From contig NZ_JAEEGA010000011.1 of NCBI RefSeq assembly GCF_017829975.1, positions 62,001 through 126,000 of the forward strand: a stretch of 64,000 nucleotides of DNA. The letters are read 5' to 3'. Source of the stretch: Vagococcus allomyrinae. GTDB lineage: Bacteria > Bacillota > Bacilli > Lactobacillales > Vagococcaceae. The notes below the pieces were generated by a model, which saw nothing but the letters and a program-made list of their open reading frames with translations, did no database searches and was not told where the DNA came from. The translations under genes were made by a program, and so were the position numbers. Below are positions 42,483-52,779 of this stretch, piece by piece (the stretch's first letter is position 1; each line of letters starts with the position of its first letter).

Positions 42483-43610
42483 TTAATAATACGTTATTTT
42501 ACCTAAAATTACCGCTTTACTGGCACCTGTTGCACTTGGTACATTACTCGGCCGCTTATTCAATGTTTGATGGCCTAAAACCACCATGGCAATTGCTTCT
42601 TTCGCTTCAGACGATAAGCCCAAATCTTCTTGAATTAAGACCTTGACCATTGGCATCTCGCTGCGCAACATCTCTAACAATGTCTCATTATAGCTACCAC
42701 CGCCACCGACCACTAATTCTGTTTGCTCCGTTAAATAAGGAGCGAGCGCTTTGGCAATCGCTTTAGCAGTAAACAAGGTGACGGTTCTAATCCAATTATT
42801 AGCTGGCATGTCATACTTAGTCAGTAACTCTGCCACAAACTGTTCACCAAAATCTTCACGTCCTGTTGTTTTAGGACCAGTTTTTTCAATAAAGGGATGA
42901 GCCATTAACTCAGTCAAGAGCGCCTCATTTACTTGACCTAATTTAGCATAACTCCCACTTGCATCATACTCTTGCTGATAAAAATGGCGACAAAGTTCAT
43001 CGATGATCATGTTACCCGGACCGGTATCAAAGGCTAATAAATCTTGTAATTCCGCTTGTTGTGGCACGATCGTCGCATTGGAGATGCCACCAATATTTTG
43101 CAATATCCGTTGAGAGTCCTCGCTCTTATAAAGCAAGTATTCCGAATAAGGAACAATCGGTGCCCCTTGTCCGCCAACTGCCATATCGCGGTAACGAAAA
43201 TCTGAAACAACCGTTGTTTGGGCGATCTCTGCGATTAAACTAGACTCCCCAATTTGAAGGGTTGACGCCACAAATTGTCCTTTTGGCACTGGCTGATGAT
43301 AAATCGTTTGCCCATGTGAGGCTACAAATAACAATTCACTGCTAGCCATGTCATTTCGTTCACAAATTTCTACAACTGCTTCGCCAAATAACTGGCCAAG
43401 CTCAAAATTTAAACTGCAAATTAATTCCACATTAGATTGCTCAATAGATAATGAATTTGTAATTTTCTTTTTCATCTCTTCGCTAAAAGGCAGTGTGCAA
43501 AAATCAACTAATTGATAGTGAACCTTATCCTCTTTATTATCCATCTTAACTAAAGCTGCGTCAATCCCGTCTAAGGATGTTCCAGACATTAATCCTACTG
43601 CATACTTCAT
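42483..43610 (-). CDS. anmK: Anhydro-N-acetylmuramic acid kinase
   Basis: Phosphorylates and hydrolyses 1,6-anhydro-MurNAc to MurNAc-6-P. 375 residues, ASKHA fold: VGLMSGTSLDGIDAALV (~5-21), VASHGQTIYHQP (~97), NIGGISNATIVP (~165), AFDTGPGNMIID (~182) and LVVGGGGSYN (~288). The start is ATG 43610; an adjacent TTG is not needed. Anhydro-MurNAc is produced by lytic transglycosylases, so this cell can salvage both hydrolase- and transglycosylase-derived muropeptide sugars. Confidence 0.94.
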   Translation of the reverse strand: MKYAVGLMSGTSLDGIDAALVKMDNKEDKVHYQLVDFCTLPFSEEMKKKITNSLSIEQSNVELICSLNFELGQLFGEAVVEICERNDMASSELLFVASHGQTIYHQPVPKGQFVASTLQIGESSLIAEIAQTTVVSDFRYRDMAVGGQGAPIVPYSEYLLYKSEDSQRILQNIGGISNATIVPQQAELQDLLAFDTGPGNMIIDELCRHFYQQEYDASGSYAKLGQVNEALLTELMAHPFIEKTGPKTTGREDFGEQFVAELLTKYDMPANNWIRTVTLFTAKAIAKALAPYLTEQTELVVGGGGSYNETLLEMLRSEMPMVKVLIQEDLGLSSEAKEAIAMVVLGHQTLNKRPSNVPSATGASKAVILGKITYY

Positions 43611-43688
43611 CAACTCACACCTTTACTTTTATTTTGACAGTGAAAAGCTAATAAATCGCTGATTTCCACCGACTTATTAGCTTAACAA

Positions 43689-44780
43689 TTATTTTACTTC
43701 ATTAAATTTGAATTTTTGCCAAGGCTTGATATACGGCAATAAGACTTGGTCATCTACTGTAATATGTCCCACTACATTTGTTTTACCTGAGTTTTCCATC
43801 GGCAATAAGGCCACTTGTAACTCACCGGCATAGTGAGCATACAGTGATGTTTCCACTAAGATATCGCCTGTTGCCATGTTTTCTGTGTTAAACGGCACAA
43901 AATTATGCCCTTTGTATTTGACACGGCTTTGAGTCGAGCGAATCACGTAATCAGAAACATCCCCACGGTTAAAGTGAAACTCTTCTAACACAATCTTCCG
44001 TTCAAGTTCTGGCGTTGCGTCTTCAATGACACAATCCAATGTTAATTGATAAGGTGAAATGTCACTTAATGCTTTTAGCTCTTCTTCCGATGCAAAAGAG
44101 TTCGCAATAATCACATCATCGATTAAATCAGTGGCCCACAAGTGTTTCGCTTGTGTGGTAATCGGCCAATGACGATGCATTTCTAGGGTACAAAGACCTT
44201 CTTCCACTGGCCATGGTCCAATCTTAGCGGTTGGCGAATTGACAAAAGCAGCTGTCCGAATGCCGTTTTCTTTATAGATTTGTGTGGTTTCGATAAAGTG
44301 TTTGTAACTCAAGCCTGTATAACGATGTGGGTAAAAATTGTGACACCCCATTAATTTACTGGTATTGGCTTGATAGCTTAAAATATTTTCCAAATAGCGG
44401 GTGCCAGAGCTGATGTTCAATTCAATGTCTAAGTCTTGAGGATTAAACGTCATGATCGACTCTTCATTCCCAGTAAAGCCCATATCCAGACGAATACCAT
44501 CGGCTCCAATTTCTTTAAAGAATGACAAATCATCGTAACTAATTTCCAATTCGCCAAAGACTTTCGGGCTAACATCTGCCACAACTTCCATGCCAAGTGA
44601 TTTAGCATAATTAATGGTTTCAGTAAACTCTTGAACAATCTTTTCTTTGTCGTCTTTATCAACTGATAGCAAACAAGTAAACACCCGCGTAAAGCGATAC
44701 TTCGCTGCTAAATCCATATAAGCCTTAATTTCTTCAACACTGCTGTGGTTCGGGTAAACGGAAATTCCTAATTTTCTCAT
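43689..44780 (-). CDS. DUF871 family protein, MupG-like (copy 2)
   Basis: 363 residues; same TIM-barrel/cyclophilin-like architecture as copy 1 but clearly diverged (MRKLGISVYPNHSSVEEIKAYMDLAAKYRFTRVFTCLLS; C-terminal part from ~250). Overlaps the kinase gene by 4 bp (ATGA). Presumably a phospho-muramidase with a different linkage or acceptor preference, since two divergent copies sit in two co-regulated operons. The function is by homology to MupG only. Confidence 0.8.
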   Translation of the reverse strand: MRKLGISVYPNHSSVEEIKAYMDLAAKYRFTRVFTCLLSVDKDDKEKIVQEFTETINYAKSLGMEVVADVSPKVFGELEISYDDLSFFKEIGADGIRLDMGFTGNEESIMTFNPQDLDIELNISSGTRYLENILSYQANTSKLMGCHNFYPHRYTGLSYKHFIETTQIYKENGIRTAAFVNSPTAKIGPWPVEEGLCTLEMHRHWPITTQAKHLWATDLIDDVIIANSFASEEELKALSDISPYQLTLDCVIEDATPELERKIVLEEFHFNRGDVSDYVIRSTQSRVKYKGHNFVPFNTENMATGDILVETSLYAHYAGELQVALLPMENSGKTNVVGHITVDDQVLLPYIKPWQKFKFNEVK

Positions 44781-45676
44781 TTTATACCATTCCTTTTATT
44801 ATAATAGTAAGCACCAAGTGCACTTGATGCAATTTTATCTAACACTTCTACGTTTTCTTCTGGTAACTGTTCAACCAGTCCGTTGAAAAAAGCCTCTCGG
44901 ACAATCGGATTTTTTTCAATCACGCTACCATTTAAGCCTATTTTTAAGTTGTCTGCCGTTGCTGGCATTTTATGGGCAAGCTGAGCCACACTTGTTGCTA
45001 ACTCAGTCCCAGCGGATTGCAAGATCGCCTTAGCAATCTCATTCTCTTCCGCTAGGTCAGCTACTAAGCTTGCGACTTCCGCAATAGCGCCTTTTTCCAT
45101 TGAATAGACGGCTTTAGTAATCCCAAAAACATCATCTACTTTGAAATGCTTGAATAACGCCCGAGATAATTCGCTTGGGGATTCTCCTAAGTCAAATTCA
45201 AACAAACTCTGCTTAATGGCTTTACGCGCAATATCAAAGGCACCACCGCCATCTCCTAGTAAATGGCCCCAGCCTCCAACTCGATACCATTCCTGCGAGT
45301 GACGGCCCAAGATGACTGAACCTGTACCAGCAATAACCACAATACCATCAGCTCCTTGTAGTATGGCATAGTGAGCCAATTGACCGTCGTTCATTAGCGT
45401 GATCGGCAGTTTCCAATGACTAACTTCCGCTTCCAAACGCTCCTTCAACCCACCAGAATCAATCCCAGCAATACCGAAGACAAGTTGCTGGCAACCAGCA
45501 CCCAACTCATCTAAAACAGCTTGAACTGCCGCTTGAATATTTGCTAAAGCTGTTGGATAATCAACTAATAAATTGCCAAATCCTGTTACTTTTGTGGCTA
45601 ACTGATGCCCTTTTTCGTCATAGGCGACGGCTTCTGTTTTAGTTCCACCACAATCAATTCCAATTACATACGTCAT
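44777..45676 (-). CDS. murK: BadF/BadG/BcrA/BcrD-type ATPase family amino-sugar kinase (MurK/NagK-like)
   Basis: 299 residues. ASKHA kinase with phosphate-1 motif VIGIDCGGTKTEAVAYDEKG (~4-23), FGIAGIDSGG (~67), IVVIAGTGSVILGR (~115-128) and GGWGHLLGDGGGAFDIA. Clostridial MurK, which phosphorylates MurNAc and GlcNAc, belongs to this family. Here it would phosphorylate the free GlcNAc released by MupG, or MurNAc itself. The start is taken at ATG 45676, nine bases after AGAGG; ATG 45682 is too close. Between murQ2 and mupG2. Confidence 0.82.
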   Translation of the reverse strand: MTYVIGIDCGGTKTEAVAYDEKGHQLATKVTGFGNLLVDYPTALANIQAAVQAVLDELGAGCQQLVFGIAGIDSGGLKERLEAEVSHWKLPITLMNDGQLAHYAILQGADGIVVIAGTGSVILGRHSQEWYRVGGWGHLLGDGGGAFDIARKAIKQSLFEFDLGESPSELSRALFKHFKVDDVFGITKAVYSMEKGAIAEVASLVADLAEENEIAKAILQSAGTELATSVAQLAHKMPATADNLKIGLNGSVIEKNPIVREAFFNGLVEQLPEENVEVLDKIASSALGAYYYNKRNGIK

Positions 45677-45699
45677 TTCCATCGTCCTCTTGTCTGCTT

Positions 45700-46602
45700 T
45701 TACTTGTCACCTTGTGGCTCAATGGCTTGGCGAATAAATCCATTATTTTCTTGCAACAACCGAATCGCCACCTCTTTCGACGCCCCTGTTAGAATTCTGA
45801 CAATAGCTAACTTGACCAATTGATCAGAGTCTTCAAAATAATAAGTCGCTTCTTCCTTACTAACACCTGTAGCATCCATGATAATGCCCTTGGCACGTTC
45901 CACTAACTTTTCATTGGTCGGCTTAACATCTACCATTAAGTTGCCAAAGACTTTACCTAGTTGAACCATGCTGATGGTAGAAATCATATTAAGCACTAAC
46001 TTTTGAATCGTTCCCGATTTTAAGCGGGTTGAACCAGTTAGAACTTCTGGACCAGCCGAAATCTCAATCGGGTATTGAGCAAATTGACTGATTTCCGCAC
46101 CTTCATTACAAGACAGTGCACCTGTTGTTGCACCGACCTCAGCCGCATACTTTAGCCCACCAATCACATAAGGCGTTCGACCACTAGCGCTGATCCCTAA
46201 AACAAAATCTTTTGCTGTTAATTGACGCTCTTTAAAATCTTCCACTGCTAGTGTCAAAGAGTCTTCCGCACCTTCTACTGCCACTGTCATAGCTGACTCG
46301 CCACCAGCAATAATCCCTTGCACCATCTCCCCTTCAATACTAAAGGTTGGGATACATTCCGCAGCATCTAGAATGCCTAAACGTCCACTAGTTCCAGCCC
46401 CAAAGTAAAACAAGCGGCCACCTCGCTTTATGCTCAATACAACATTCTCGATTAAATTTTCAATTGATTCCGTTTTGCGACCAATCGCTTCAATGACTTT
46501 TTGATCTTCTTGGTTCATTTTTTCAATTGTCTGCTTGACTGATAGACGATCGAGATTTTGCGTACTTTCATTTCTTTTTTCAGTAGTTAAATTTTCTAAC
46601 AT
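45700..46602 (-). CDS. murQ: N-acetylmuramic acid 6-phosphate etherase (copy 2)
   Basis: 300 residues; same SIS motifs as copy 1 (LFYFGAGTSGRLGILDAAECIPTFSIEGEMVQG; GISASGRTPYVIGGL; STRLKSGTIQKLVLNM). By eye the two copies share roughly two thirds of positions, so this is an old duplication or separate acquisition. First gene of the second murein-sugar operon, behind the promoter at 46767-46795. Confidence 0.93.
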   Translation of the reverse strand: MLENLTTEKRNESTQNLDRLSVKQTIEKMNQEDQKVIEAIGRKTESIENLIENVVLSIKRGGRLFYFGAGTSGRLGILDAAECIPTFSIEGEMVQGIIAGGESAMTVAVEGAEDSLTLAVEDFKERQLTAKDFVLGISASGRTPYVIGGLKYAAEVGATTGALSCNEGAEISQFAQYPIEISAGPEVLTGSTRLKSGTIQKLVLNMISTISMVQLGKVFGNLMVDVKPTNEKLVERAKGIIMDATGVSKEEATYYFEDSDQLVKLAIVRILTGASKEVAIRLLQENNGFIRQAIEPQGDK

Positions 46603-47005
46603 CTTTCGACATCCTTCTCAAAAAATTTGATTTTAGCTGCTGTTCTCATCACGTCTATAACTTAACAAGTAACTTCTTTCATTTACTCAATCATAGCGAC
46701 GTCATGGTCTCACACAATAGAACCGTTTCCAATAATCTTATCGGTTGTTGTTCTCGCTTTGGTTAAATCTTACCATTTAAGGAATAATATTTCAATTTTT
46801 AAAGGAAAATAATGTAATAAAAATACGTTTAAGAAATAATATTCTATTTTTTTCAATAATATCTTGAAATATAATTACATAGATTGTATACTACAAGTAC
46901 GCATCCATCAAACATGTCATGAAGATGTAATCGCTTGATTACAATCAGTCATATAAGACAGGTGCTACTTGAATACACTAAAAGCCAAGGAGGTGAACAA
47001 AAATA
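46603..47005. promoter_or_regulatory. 403-bp divergent control region of the murein-sugar operons
   Basis: Minus strand: TTGAAA (46790-46795), 17 bp, TAAGAT (46767-46772). Plus strand: TTGAAA (46864-46869), 17 bp, TATACT (46887-46892). GAAATAATATT-type sites lie at 46781-46794 and 46832-46845 and in the plus promoter. A cre-like sequence, TTGGAAACGGTTCT (minus strand, 46719-46732), lies about 30 bp downstream of the expected minus-strand start, placed to give catabolite repression. Confidence 0.7.
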
Positions 47006-47311
47006 ATGGAAATTCAAAAAAAACAAACCGGTATTCCACGCTTTTCTTTTAAAAGTGCATTGATTCTTTTATTAGCCAGTGTCGTTGGAGGGATTCTGAT
47101 CCCCTATCTCTTTTATTTAGTTAATTGGGACACTCGAATTGCTGTCATGCTATTTTTACCATTCTTTATTTCTTTAGCCATTGCTTATGGCCAGTGTTTT
47201 ATCGAAACAAAAGACGGCATTTGTAAGCGGTTTTGGATTACGTTGATTTGCGCTTTCGTTATTTTAGAAATTCTTTCTTATTTTTGGTTATTCAAAGGGT
47301 TTATTTTTTAA
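47006..47311 (+). CDS. Small membrane protein, unknown
   Basis: 101 residues with three predicted membrane helices (~19-38, ~45-62, ~78-98) and a basic N terminus. Strong GGAGGTG seven to eight bases ahead of ATG 47006. Followed 36 bp later by the PTS IIC gene, so co-transcribed from the plus promoter of the murein-sugar region. I do not recognise the family; an accessory role to the permease is only suggested by position. Confidence 0.75.
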   Translation: MEIQKKQTGIPRFSFKSALILLLASVVGGILIPYLFYLVNWDTRIAVMLFLPFFISLAIAYGQCFIETKDGICKRFWITLICAFVILEILSYFWLFKGFIF

Positions 47312-47347
47312 TAGCAGATAGAACTGCACACAATAAGGAGTGAAAAC

Positions 47348-48646
47348 ATGTTAGATAAGTTTACAAGTTTTATTGAAGAAAAGTTAGCTGGCCCAATGGC
47401 TAAATTAGCTAACCAGCGTCATTTACGCGCGATTCGCGATGGTATTATTGCGACTCTTCCGTTAATTATTATCGGATCATTTTTCCTAATTATCGCCTTC
47501 CCACCGCTTCCTGAAGCATGGGGCATCAGTGTTTTCTTAAAAGAAAACGCCGCAACAATCTTATTGCCATACCGGATGACCATGTATATCATGTCTCTGT
47601 ATGCGACCTTTGGGATTGGGGCAAGCCTTGCTAAAACGTATAAACTAGATGCTGTATCTGGTGGTATCTTAGCAACAATCGCTTTCTTATTAACATTTGT
47701 ACCTGTTAACATCCCTGCTGAAGCAGCTGATGCTGCTGGCGCTGTTGGCTTTGTTTTACCAATGGCTAACTTAGGTGGTGGCGGAATGTTCGTTGGAATC
47801 GTGACAGCGATAATTGCCGTTGAAGTCTACCGTATGACAGATAAATCAAAATTTAAAATCACGATGCCTGATCAAGTTCCACCGGCAGTTGCTCGTTCAT
47901 TTGAAGCTTTAACTCCTACCCTAATCGTTATTTTGGGAATGGCAACTATTACTTACTTTATCGGTTTTGACTGGCATACAGCAATCGCTAAAATTGTTAG
48001 TCCATTAGTTAGTGCAGCTGATTCATTACCAAGTGTGCTATTACTTGTCTTTATGATTACCTTCTTCTGGGTATTCGGTATCCATGGCGTGTCAATCATC
48101 GGTTCTCTTGCACGGCCAATCTGGTTACAATTATTAGATGGTAACACAGCAGCCCTTGCTGCTGGTGAGACTTTACCACATATTGGCGCTGAGCCGTTCT
48201 TCCAATGGTTTATCTGGATTGGCGGGTCTGGTTGTACAATCGGTTTAGCCATTTTATTAGCCTTCACTGCTAAATCGCAATATGGTTCAAAATTAGGAAA
48301 AGCAATCATCATGCCTTCAATCTTTAATATTAACGAACCCGTTATCTTCGGTGTTCCAGTCGTATTAAACCCAGTTATCATGATTCCTTTCATTATCACA
48401 CCAATGATTTGTGCCACAATTGCTTGGTTTGCAACAACTGCTGGTTTAGTAAACCCTGTATCAGTTACTGCACCATGGACACTCCCTGGGCCTGTAGGAG
48501 CTTTCTTAGCAACTGGTGGAGACTGGCGCGCAGCTGTTCTTAACGTTGTGTTAATCATTGTATCAGTTATTTGCTACTACCCATTCGTTAAACTTTATGA
48601 TAAAAACGAATTGGCCAAAGAGCATGCTAATGCAACTGCTGAATAA
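47348..48646 (+). CDS. PTS lactose/cellobiose-family IIC permease
   Basis: 432 residues of CelB-like EIIC: LANQRHLRAIRDGIIATLPLIIIGSFFLI (~21-49), IFWVFGIHGVSIIG-type loop and the FNINEPVIFGVPVVLNPVIMIPF segment (~330). No EIIA/EIIB in the unit. Its promoter shares the operator element of the MurNAc operons and it diverges from them, so it may import a cell-wall-derived saccharide rather than cellobiose. Terminated by a strong hairpin. Confidence 0.85.
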   Translation: MLDKFTSFIEEKLAGPMAKLANQRHLRAIRDGIIATLPLIIIGSFFLIIAFPPLPEAWGISVFLKENAATILLPYRMTMYIMSLYATFGIGASLAKTYKLDAVSGGILATIAFLLTFVPVNIPAEAADAAGAVGFVLPMANLGGGGMFVGIVTAIIAVEVYRMTDKSKFKITMPDQVPPAVARSFEALTPTLIVILGMATITYFIGFDWHTAIAKIVSPLVSAADSLPSVLLLVFMITFFWVFGIHGVSIIGSLARPIWLQLLDGNTAALAAGETLPHIGAEPFFQWFIWIGGSGCTIGLAILLAFTAKSQYGSKLGKAIIMPSIFNINEPVIFGVPVVLNPVIMIPFIITPMICATIAWFATTAGLVNPVSVTAPWTLPGPVGAFLATGGDWRAAVLNVVLIIVSVICYYPFVKLYDKNELAKEHANATAE

Positions 48647-48659
48647 CATATAATTATAC

Positions 48660-48694
48660 AAAGGAGCTCTTGATTTGAAATCAAGGGCTCCTTT
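48660..48694 (+). terminator. Terminator after the PTS IIC gene
   Basis: AAAGGAGCTCTTGAT and ATCAAGGGCTCCTTT, 15-bp stem with one G-U, then ATT. Confidence 0.85.
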
Positions 48695-48714
48695 ATTCTA
48701 TATGGAAGCACTCC

Positions 48715-48752
48715 ACAAAAACAGAGCTTGAGCTGCCTATTCAAGCCCTATT
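48715..48752 (-). terminator. Terminator of the alpha-glucoside operon
   Basis: Minus strand GGGCTTGA and TCAAGCTC around a 9-nt loop, followed by GTTTTTG; overlaps the RpiR stop. Confidence 0.65.
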
Positions 48753-49524
48753 CTGGCTTATTTTTTCTCAAATAATCATTGTAGCCAAACACGAAACTTT
48801 CAATTAGGACAAAAAAAGTCGAGGTAGTTTGAAGCCACCAGTCACTTGGAACAGGGCTTCTCGTGCTTCTGGCATATAAATTATAGGTGCAATTCTTTGA
48901 TAGCCAATTGCTCTTATAGTTAGTAATAGACACTAAAAAAACTTTTTTCAAATTAAGGATATTGATCACCCCTTCAAGATCGGTGTTTTCACCAGATAAT
49001 GATAGGACAAAAACAATATCGGCATCATTTAACTGTTCAATCATTCTTCTAAATTCTGAACTGCGTTGATTTCCCGGGATTAAGGCCACATTTTTGCCAG
49101 TCAAAAGCAATTCTCGTTCAAATTCCAAGGCCTGATTTTGCTGTGTGACGCCAGTTGAAATAATGAATACCTTGTCACTTTCTGCAATTTTCTGATACAC
49201 ATCATCCCAGTTTTCCTCTCGTATAGATGACACCAAAGCATTGGTATCCGCCAACACTTGATCAAGAAAATAGTGAGTATCCGAAACAATCGGACCGTCA
49301 CCACGCTCCCATTTCACAAAATTCCGCAATTCACTGTAACCTGTAAAACCAAGTTTTTGTGCAAAGCGAATGACCGACGACTTGGATGATAAGCTTTTTT
49401 GAGAGAACTCTTTAATGCTCATATCACCGACCAAATCCTTATTGGCCAAAATAAACTCGCAAATATACTTGTCAGTGTCACTAAGGTCACCATAATAGGT
49501 GTTGATTAACTCGTTAAGCCCCAT
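48748..49524 (-). CDS. RpiR-family regulator of the alpha-glucoside operon
   Basis: 258 residues: HTH_6 (~1-75; MSIKEFSQKSLSSKSSVIRFAQKLGFTGYSELRNF) and a SIS-like domain (~105-235; VFIISTGVTQQNQALEFERELLLTGKNV, VFVLSLSGENTDLEGVINIL). Same unit as GH4 and EIICB, as in glv/mal loci where an RpiR protein activates alpha-glucoside use in response to phosphosugars. Distinct in sequence from the two MurR-type paralogues. Confidence 0.85.
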   Translation of the reverse strand: MGLNELINTYYGDLSDTDKYICEFILANKDLVGDMSIKEFSQKSLSSKSSVIRFAQKLGFTGYSELRNFVKWERGDGPIVSDTHYFLDQVLADTNALVSSIREENWDDVYQKIAESDKVFIISTGVTQQNQALEFERELLLTGKNVALIPGNQRSSEFRRMIEQLNDADIVFVLSLSGENTDLEGVINILNLKKVFLVSITNYKSNWLSKNCTYNLYARSTRSPVPSDWWLQTTSTFFVLIESFVFGYNDYLRKNKPE

Positions 49525-49606
49525 TTACTCACCCCATCTACAAAATAAAGAGATAAACATATTTTTATGCTTACCTCTTTATATCATATCTAGAAAATTT
49601 AGCAAA

Positions 49607-51007
<1,401 letters not shown>

Positions 51008-51053
51008 TCAACTAGTTCAAGCTGATGTGGAATCAAGTGTCACTGATTGAGAC

Positions 51054-52583
51054 CTACTCAAGACCTAAATACTCACATACCTCTTCTTTAAAAGGTTGAA
51101 CGCCCATGCCGATGATAACTTGAACATTATTACCATTAAAAACAACCCCTTTGTGAAGTGTGACCTCTTTCAACGTTTCTTCGCTGACTTTACTAACATC
51201 AAGCACATCGACTCTTAACCGGGTAAAGCAGTTAGTGACGCTGTCAATATTGTCAGCTCCGCCTAAACCAGCTATTACAAGTTCAATATCCGTTGCTCCT
51301 GCAGCAGAAGCTTTTGCAGGCAGATCGACTGATAACGTTAGCTCTGAACCAGCCAGAACAACTTCTTCTCTACCTGGCGTTTTTAAGTTTAACTTCTTGA
51401 TTAAAAAGACAAAGGTCAGATACCAAACCGCCGCCATAATTAATCCAATTAAAACAAACCAATAAACTTTTGTTAAGCTTGGACTGAAAACCGAATTCGA
51501 CACAACGGTGTCGATGATTCCATCTTTTACGAAAGTACGAATTCCCAATCCCCATATTAGTGCCTCAGAAAAGCCAGCCAATAAACTGTGAACAAACCAC
51601 AATAATGGAGAGGCAAACAAGTAAGTGAAATCCAAAGCTTCCGTGATCCCTGCCACAGTCCCAACGAAAGCCGCTGGTAAGACCATTCCTTTAACCTCAT
51701 CTTTTTTATTCTGATTGGCACAATGAATTAAGGCCAATGCAATCGGGATACAAGCGAAGACTTTTGAAAAACCAAACATCGCAAATCGTAAAGAGGGATC
51801 AAAAGAGGTGATGGTTGCAACATTTGCCATTTCGGCATAAAAGATATTAACGGCCCCTGTGTACATTTGGCCATTTATTTCTGCCGTTCCCCCTATGGCC
51901 GTAAAACAAAATGGCATCCACAGTAAGTGATGCAAGCCCGTGGGGATCAAAAAGCGGTTTCCAAAACCGTATAAGAAAACACCAAAAACACCGGCCCCTA
52001 AAATGAGGTTTGACATGGAGTTGATGCCACTGTTGATAACTGGCCAAATGTAACAAAGTAACACTGCTAATATAAGTGTGACCGGAATCATCACGATAAA
52101 CACTAAGCGTGGTCCGCCATAAATACTTAACATATCAATAAATTGCTTCTCTGAAAACTTATTGTGAACGTAGGCGGTTAAGCAGCCTAAGATCATGCCT
52201 AAAAAGACATTCATGTCCACCACTTGAAAGCCCAGTACATAACCTTGTCCTGTGCCATACAAACCCATGGCGCCTTCTTCTGCTAACATCCCTTGGCTTG
52301 TTAACCATGAATTATTAGCCGCTAAAAAAATCAGAAAAACAATGACGGCTAATACGCCGGCTTCCATCTTATTCTTTTTCGCCATTGATGAGGTGATGGC
52401 CACACAAAATATAAGGGCCAAGTTGTTCATCATGGCATCCATCATACTTTTTATTAAGCCACCTAAGCCTTGAATTACAGCAGGCATAAACTCCAGCTGC
52501 ATGATCACAGAAAAGGCTAAAAACAACCCCATAACAGCCATAAATTTAATCGGTATAATAGCTGATCTTGAAAACTTTTGCAT
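51054..52583 (-). CDS. PTS alpha-glucoside/maltose EIICB permease
   Basis: 509 residues: EIIC domain (~1-405; FSRSAIIPIKFMAVMGLFLAFSV, GITEALDFTYLFASPLLWFVHSLLAG) and a C-terminal EIIB domain (~430-509) with phospho-Cys in VTNCFTRLRVDVLD and GNNVQVIIGMGVQPFKEEV. This IIC-IIB order is that of MalX/GlvC/AglB. EIIA would be supplied by EIIA-Glc elsewhere. The start is ATG 52583, or the GTG at 52595 four codons upstream; RBS choice is not decisive. A cre-like site lies upstream. Confidence 0.88.
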   Translation of the reverse strand: MQKFSRSAIIPIKFMAVMGLFLAFSVIMQLEFMPAVIQGLGGLIKSMMDAMMNNLALIFCVAITSSMAKKNKMEAGVLAVIVFLIFLAANNSWLTSQGMLAEEGAMGLYGTGQGYVLGFQVVDMNVFLGMILGCLTAYVHNKFSEKQFIDMLSIYGGPRLVFIVMIPVTLILAVLLCYIWPVINSGINSMSNLILGAGVFGVFLYGFGNRFLIPTGLHHLLWMPFCFTAIGGTAEINGQMYTGAVNIFYAEMANVATITSFDPSLRFAMFGFSKVFACIPIALALIHCANQNKKDEVKGMVLPAAFVGTVAGITEALDFTYLFASPLLWFVHSLLAGFSEALIWGLGIRTFVKDGIIDTVVSNSVFSPSLTKVYWFVLIGLIMAAVWYLTFVFLIKKLNLKTPGREEVVLAGSELTLSVDLPAKASAAGATDIELVIAGLGGADNIDSVTNCFTRLRVDVLDVSKVSEETLKEVTLHKGVVFNGNNVQVIIGMGVQPFKEEVCEYLGLE

Positions 52584-52651
52584 TGACTCTTTCACTTTTT
52601 TCTCTCCATTCCATCGCATTTAGTAATTACTTCCTAAACCATACCAATAAC

Positions 52652-52666
52652 AGATAACGTTTTCAA
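52652..52666 (-). promoter_or_regulatory. cre-like site upstream of the alpha-glucoside operon
   Basis: Minus strand TTGAAAACGTTATCT matches WTGNAARCGNWWNCA at all but the last position. Located 69 bp ahead of the gene start, consistent with CcpA control. Confidence 0.6.
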
Positions 52667-52737
52667 GATTCTCCCTCCTCTTTGGACTAAGGTTTCAACG
52701 GCTGAAACTTTCGCCCACTCTTTTTTCACAAAAAATA

Positions 52738-52767
52738 AAACACCACTCAAATAAATGAGTGGTGCCA
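52738..52767 (-). terminator. Terminator of the NADH peroxidase gene
   Basis: CACCACTCA/TGAGTGGTG perfect stem with a 6-nt loop, followed by TTTTATTTTTT on the minus strand. Confidence 0.85.
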
Positions 52768-52779
52768 GTCTTAATATGA

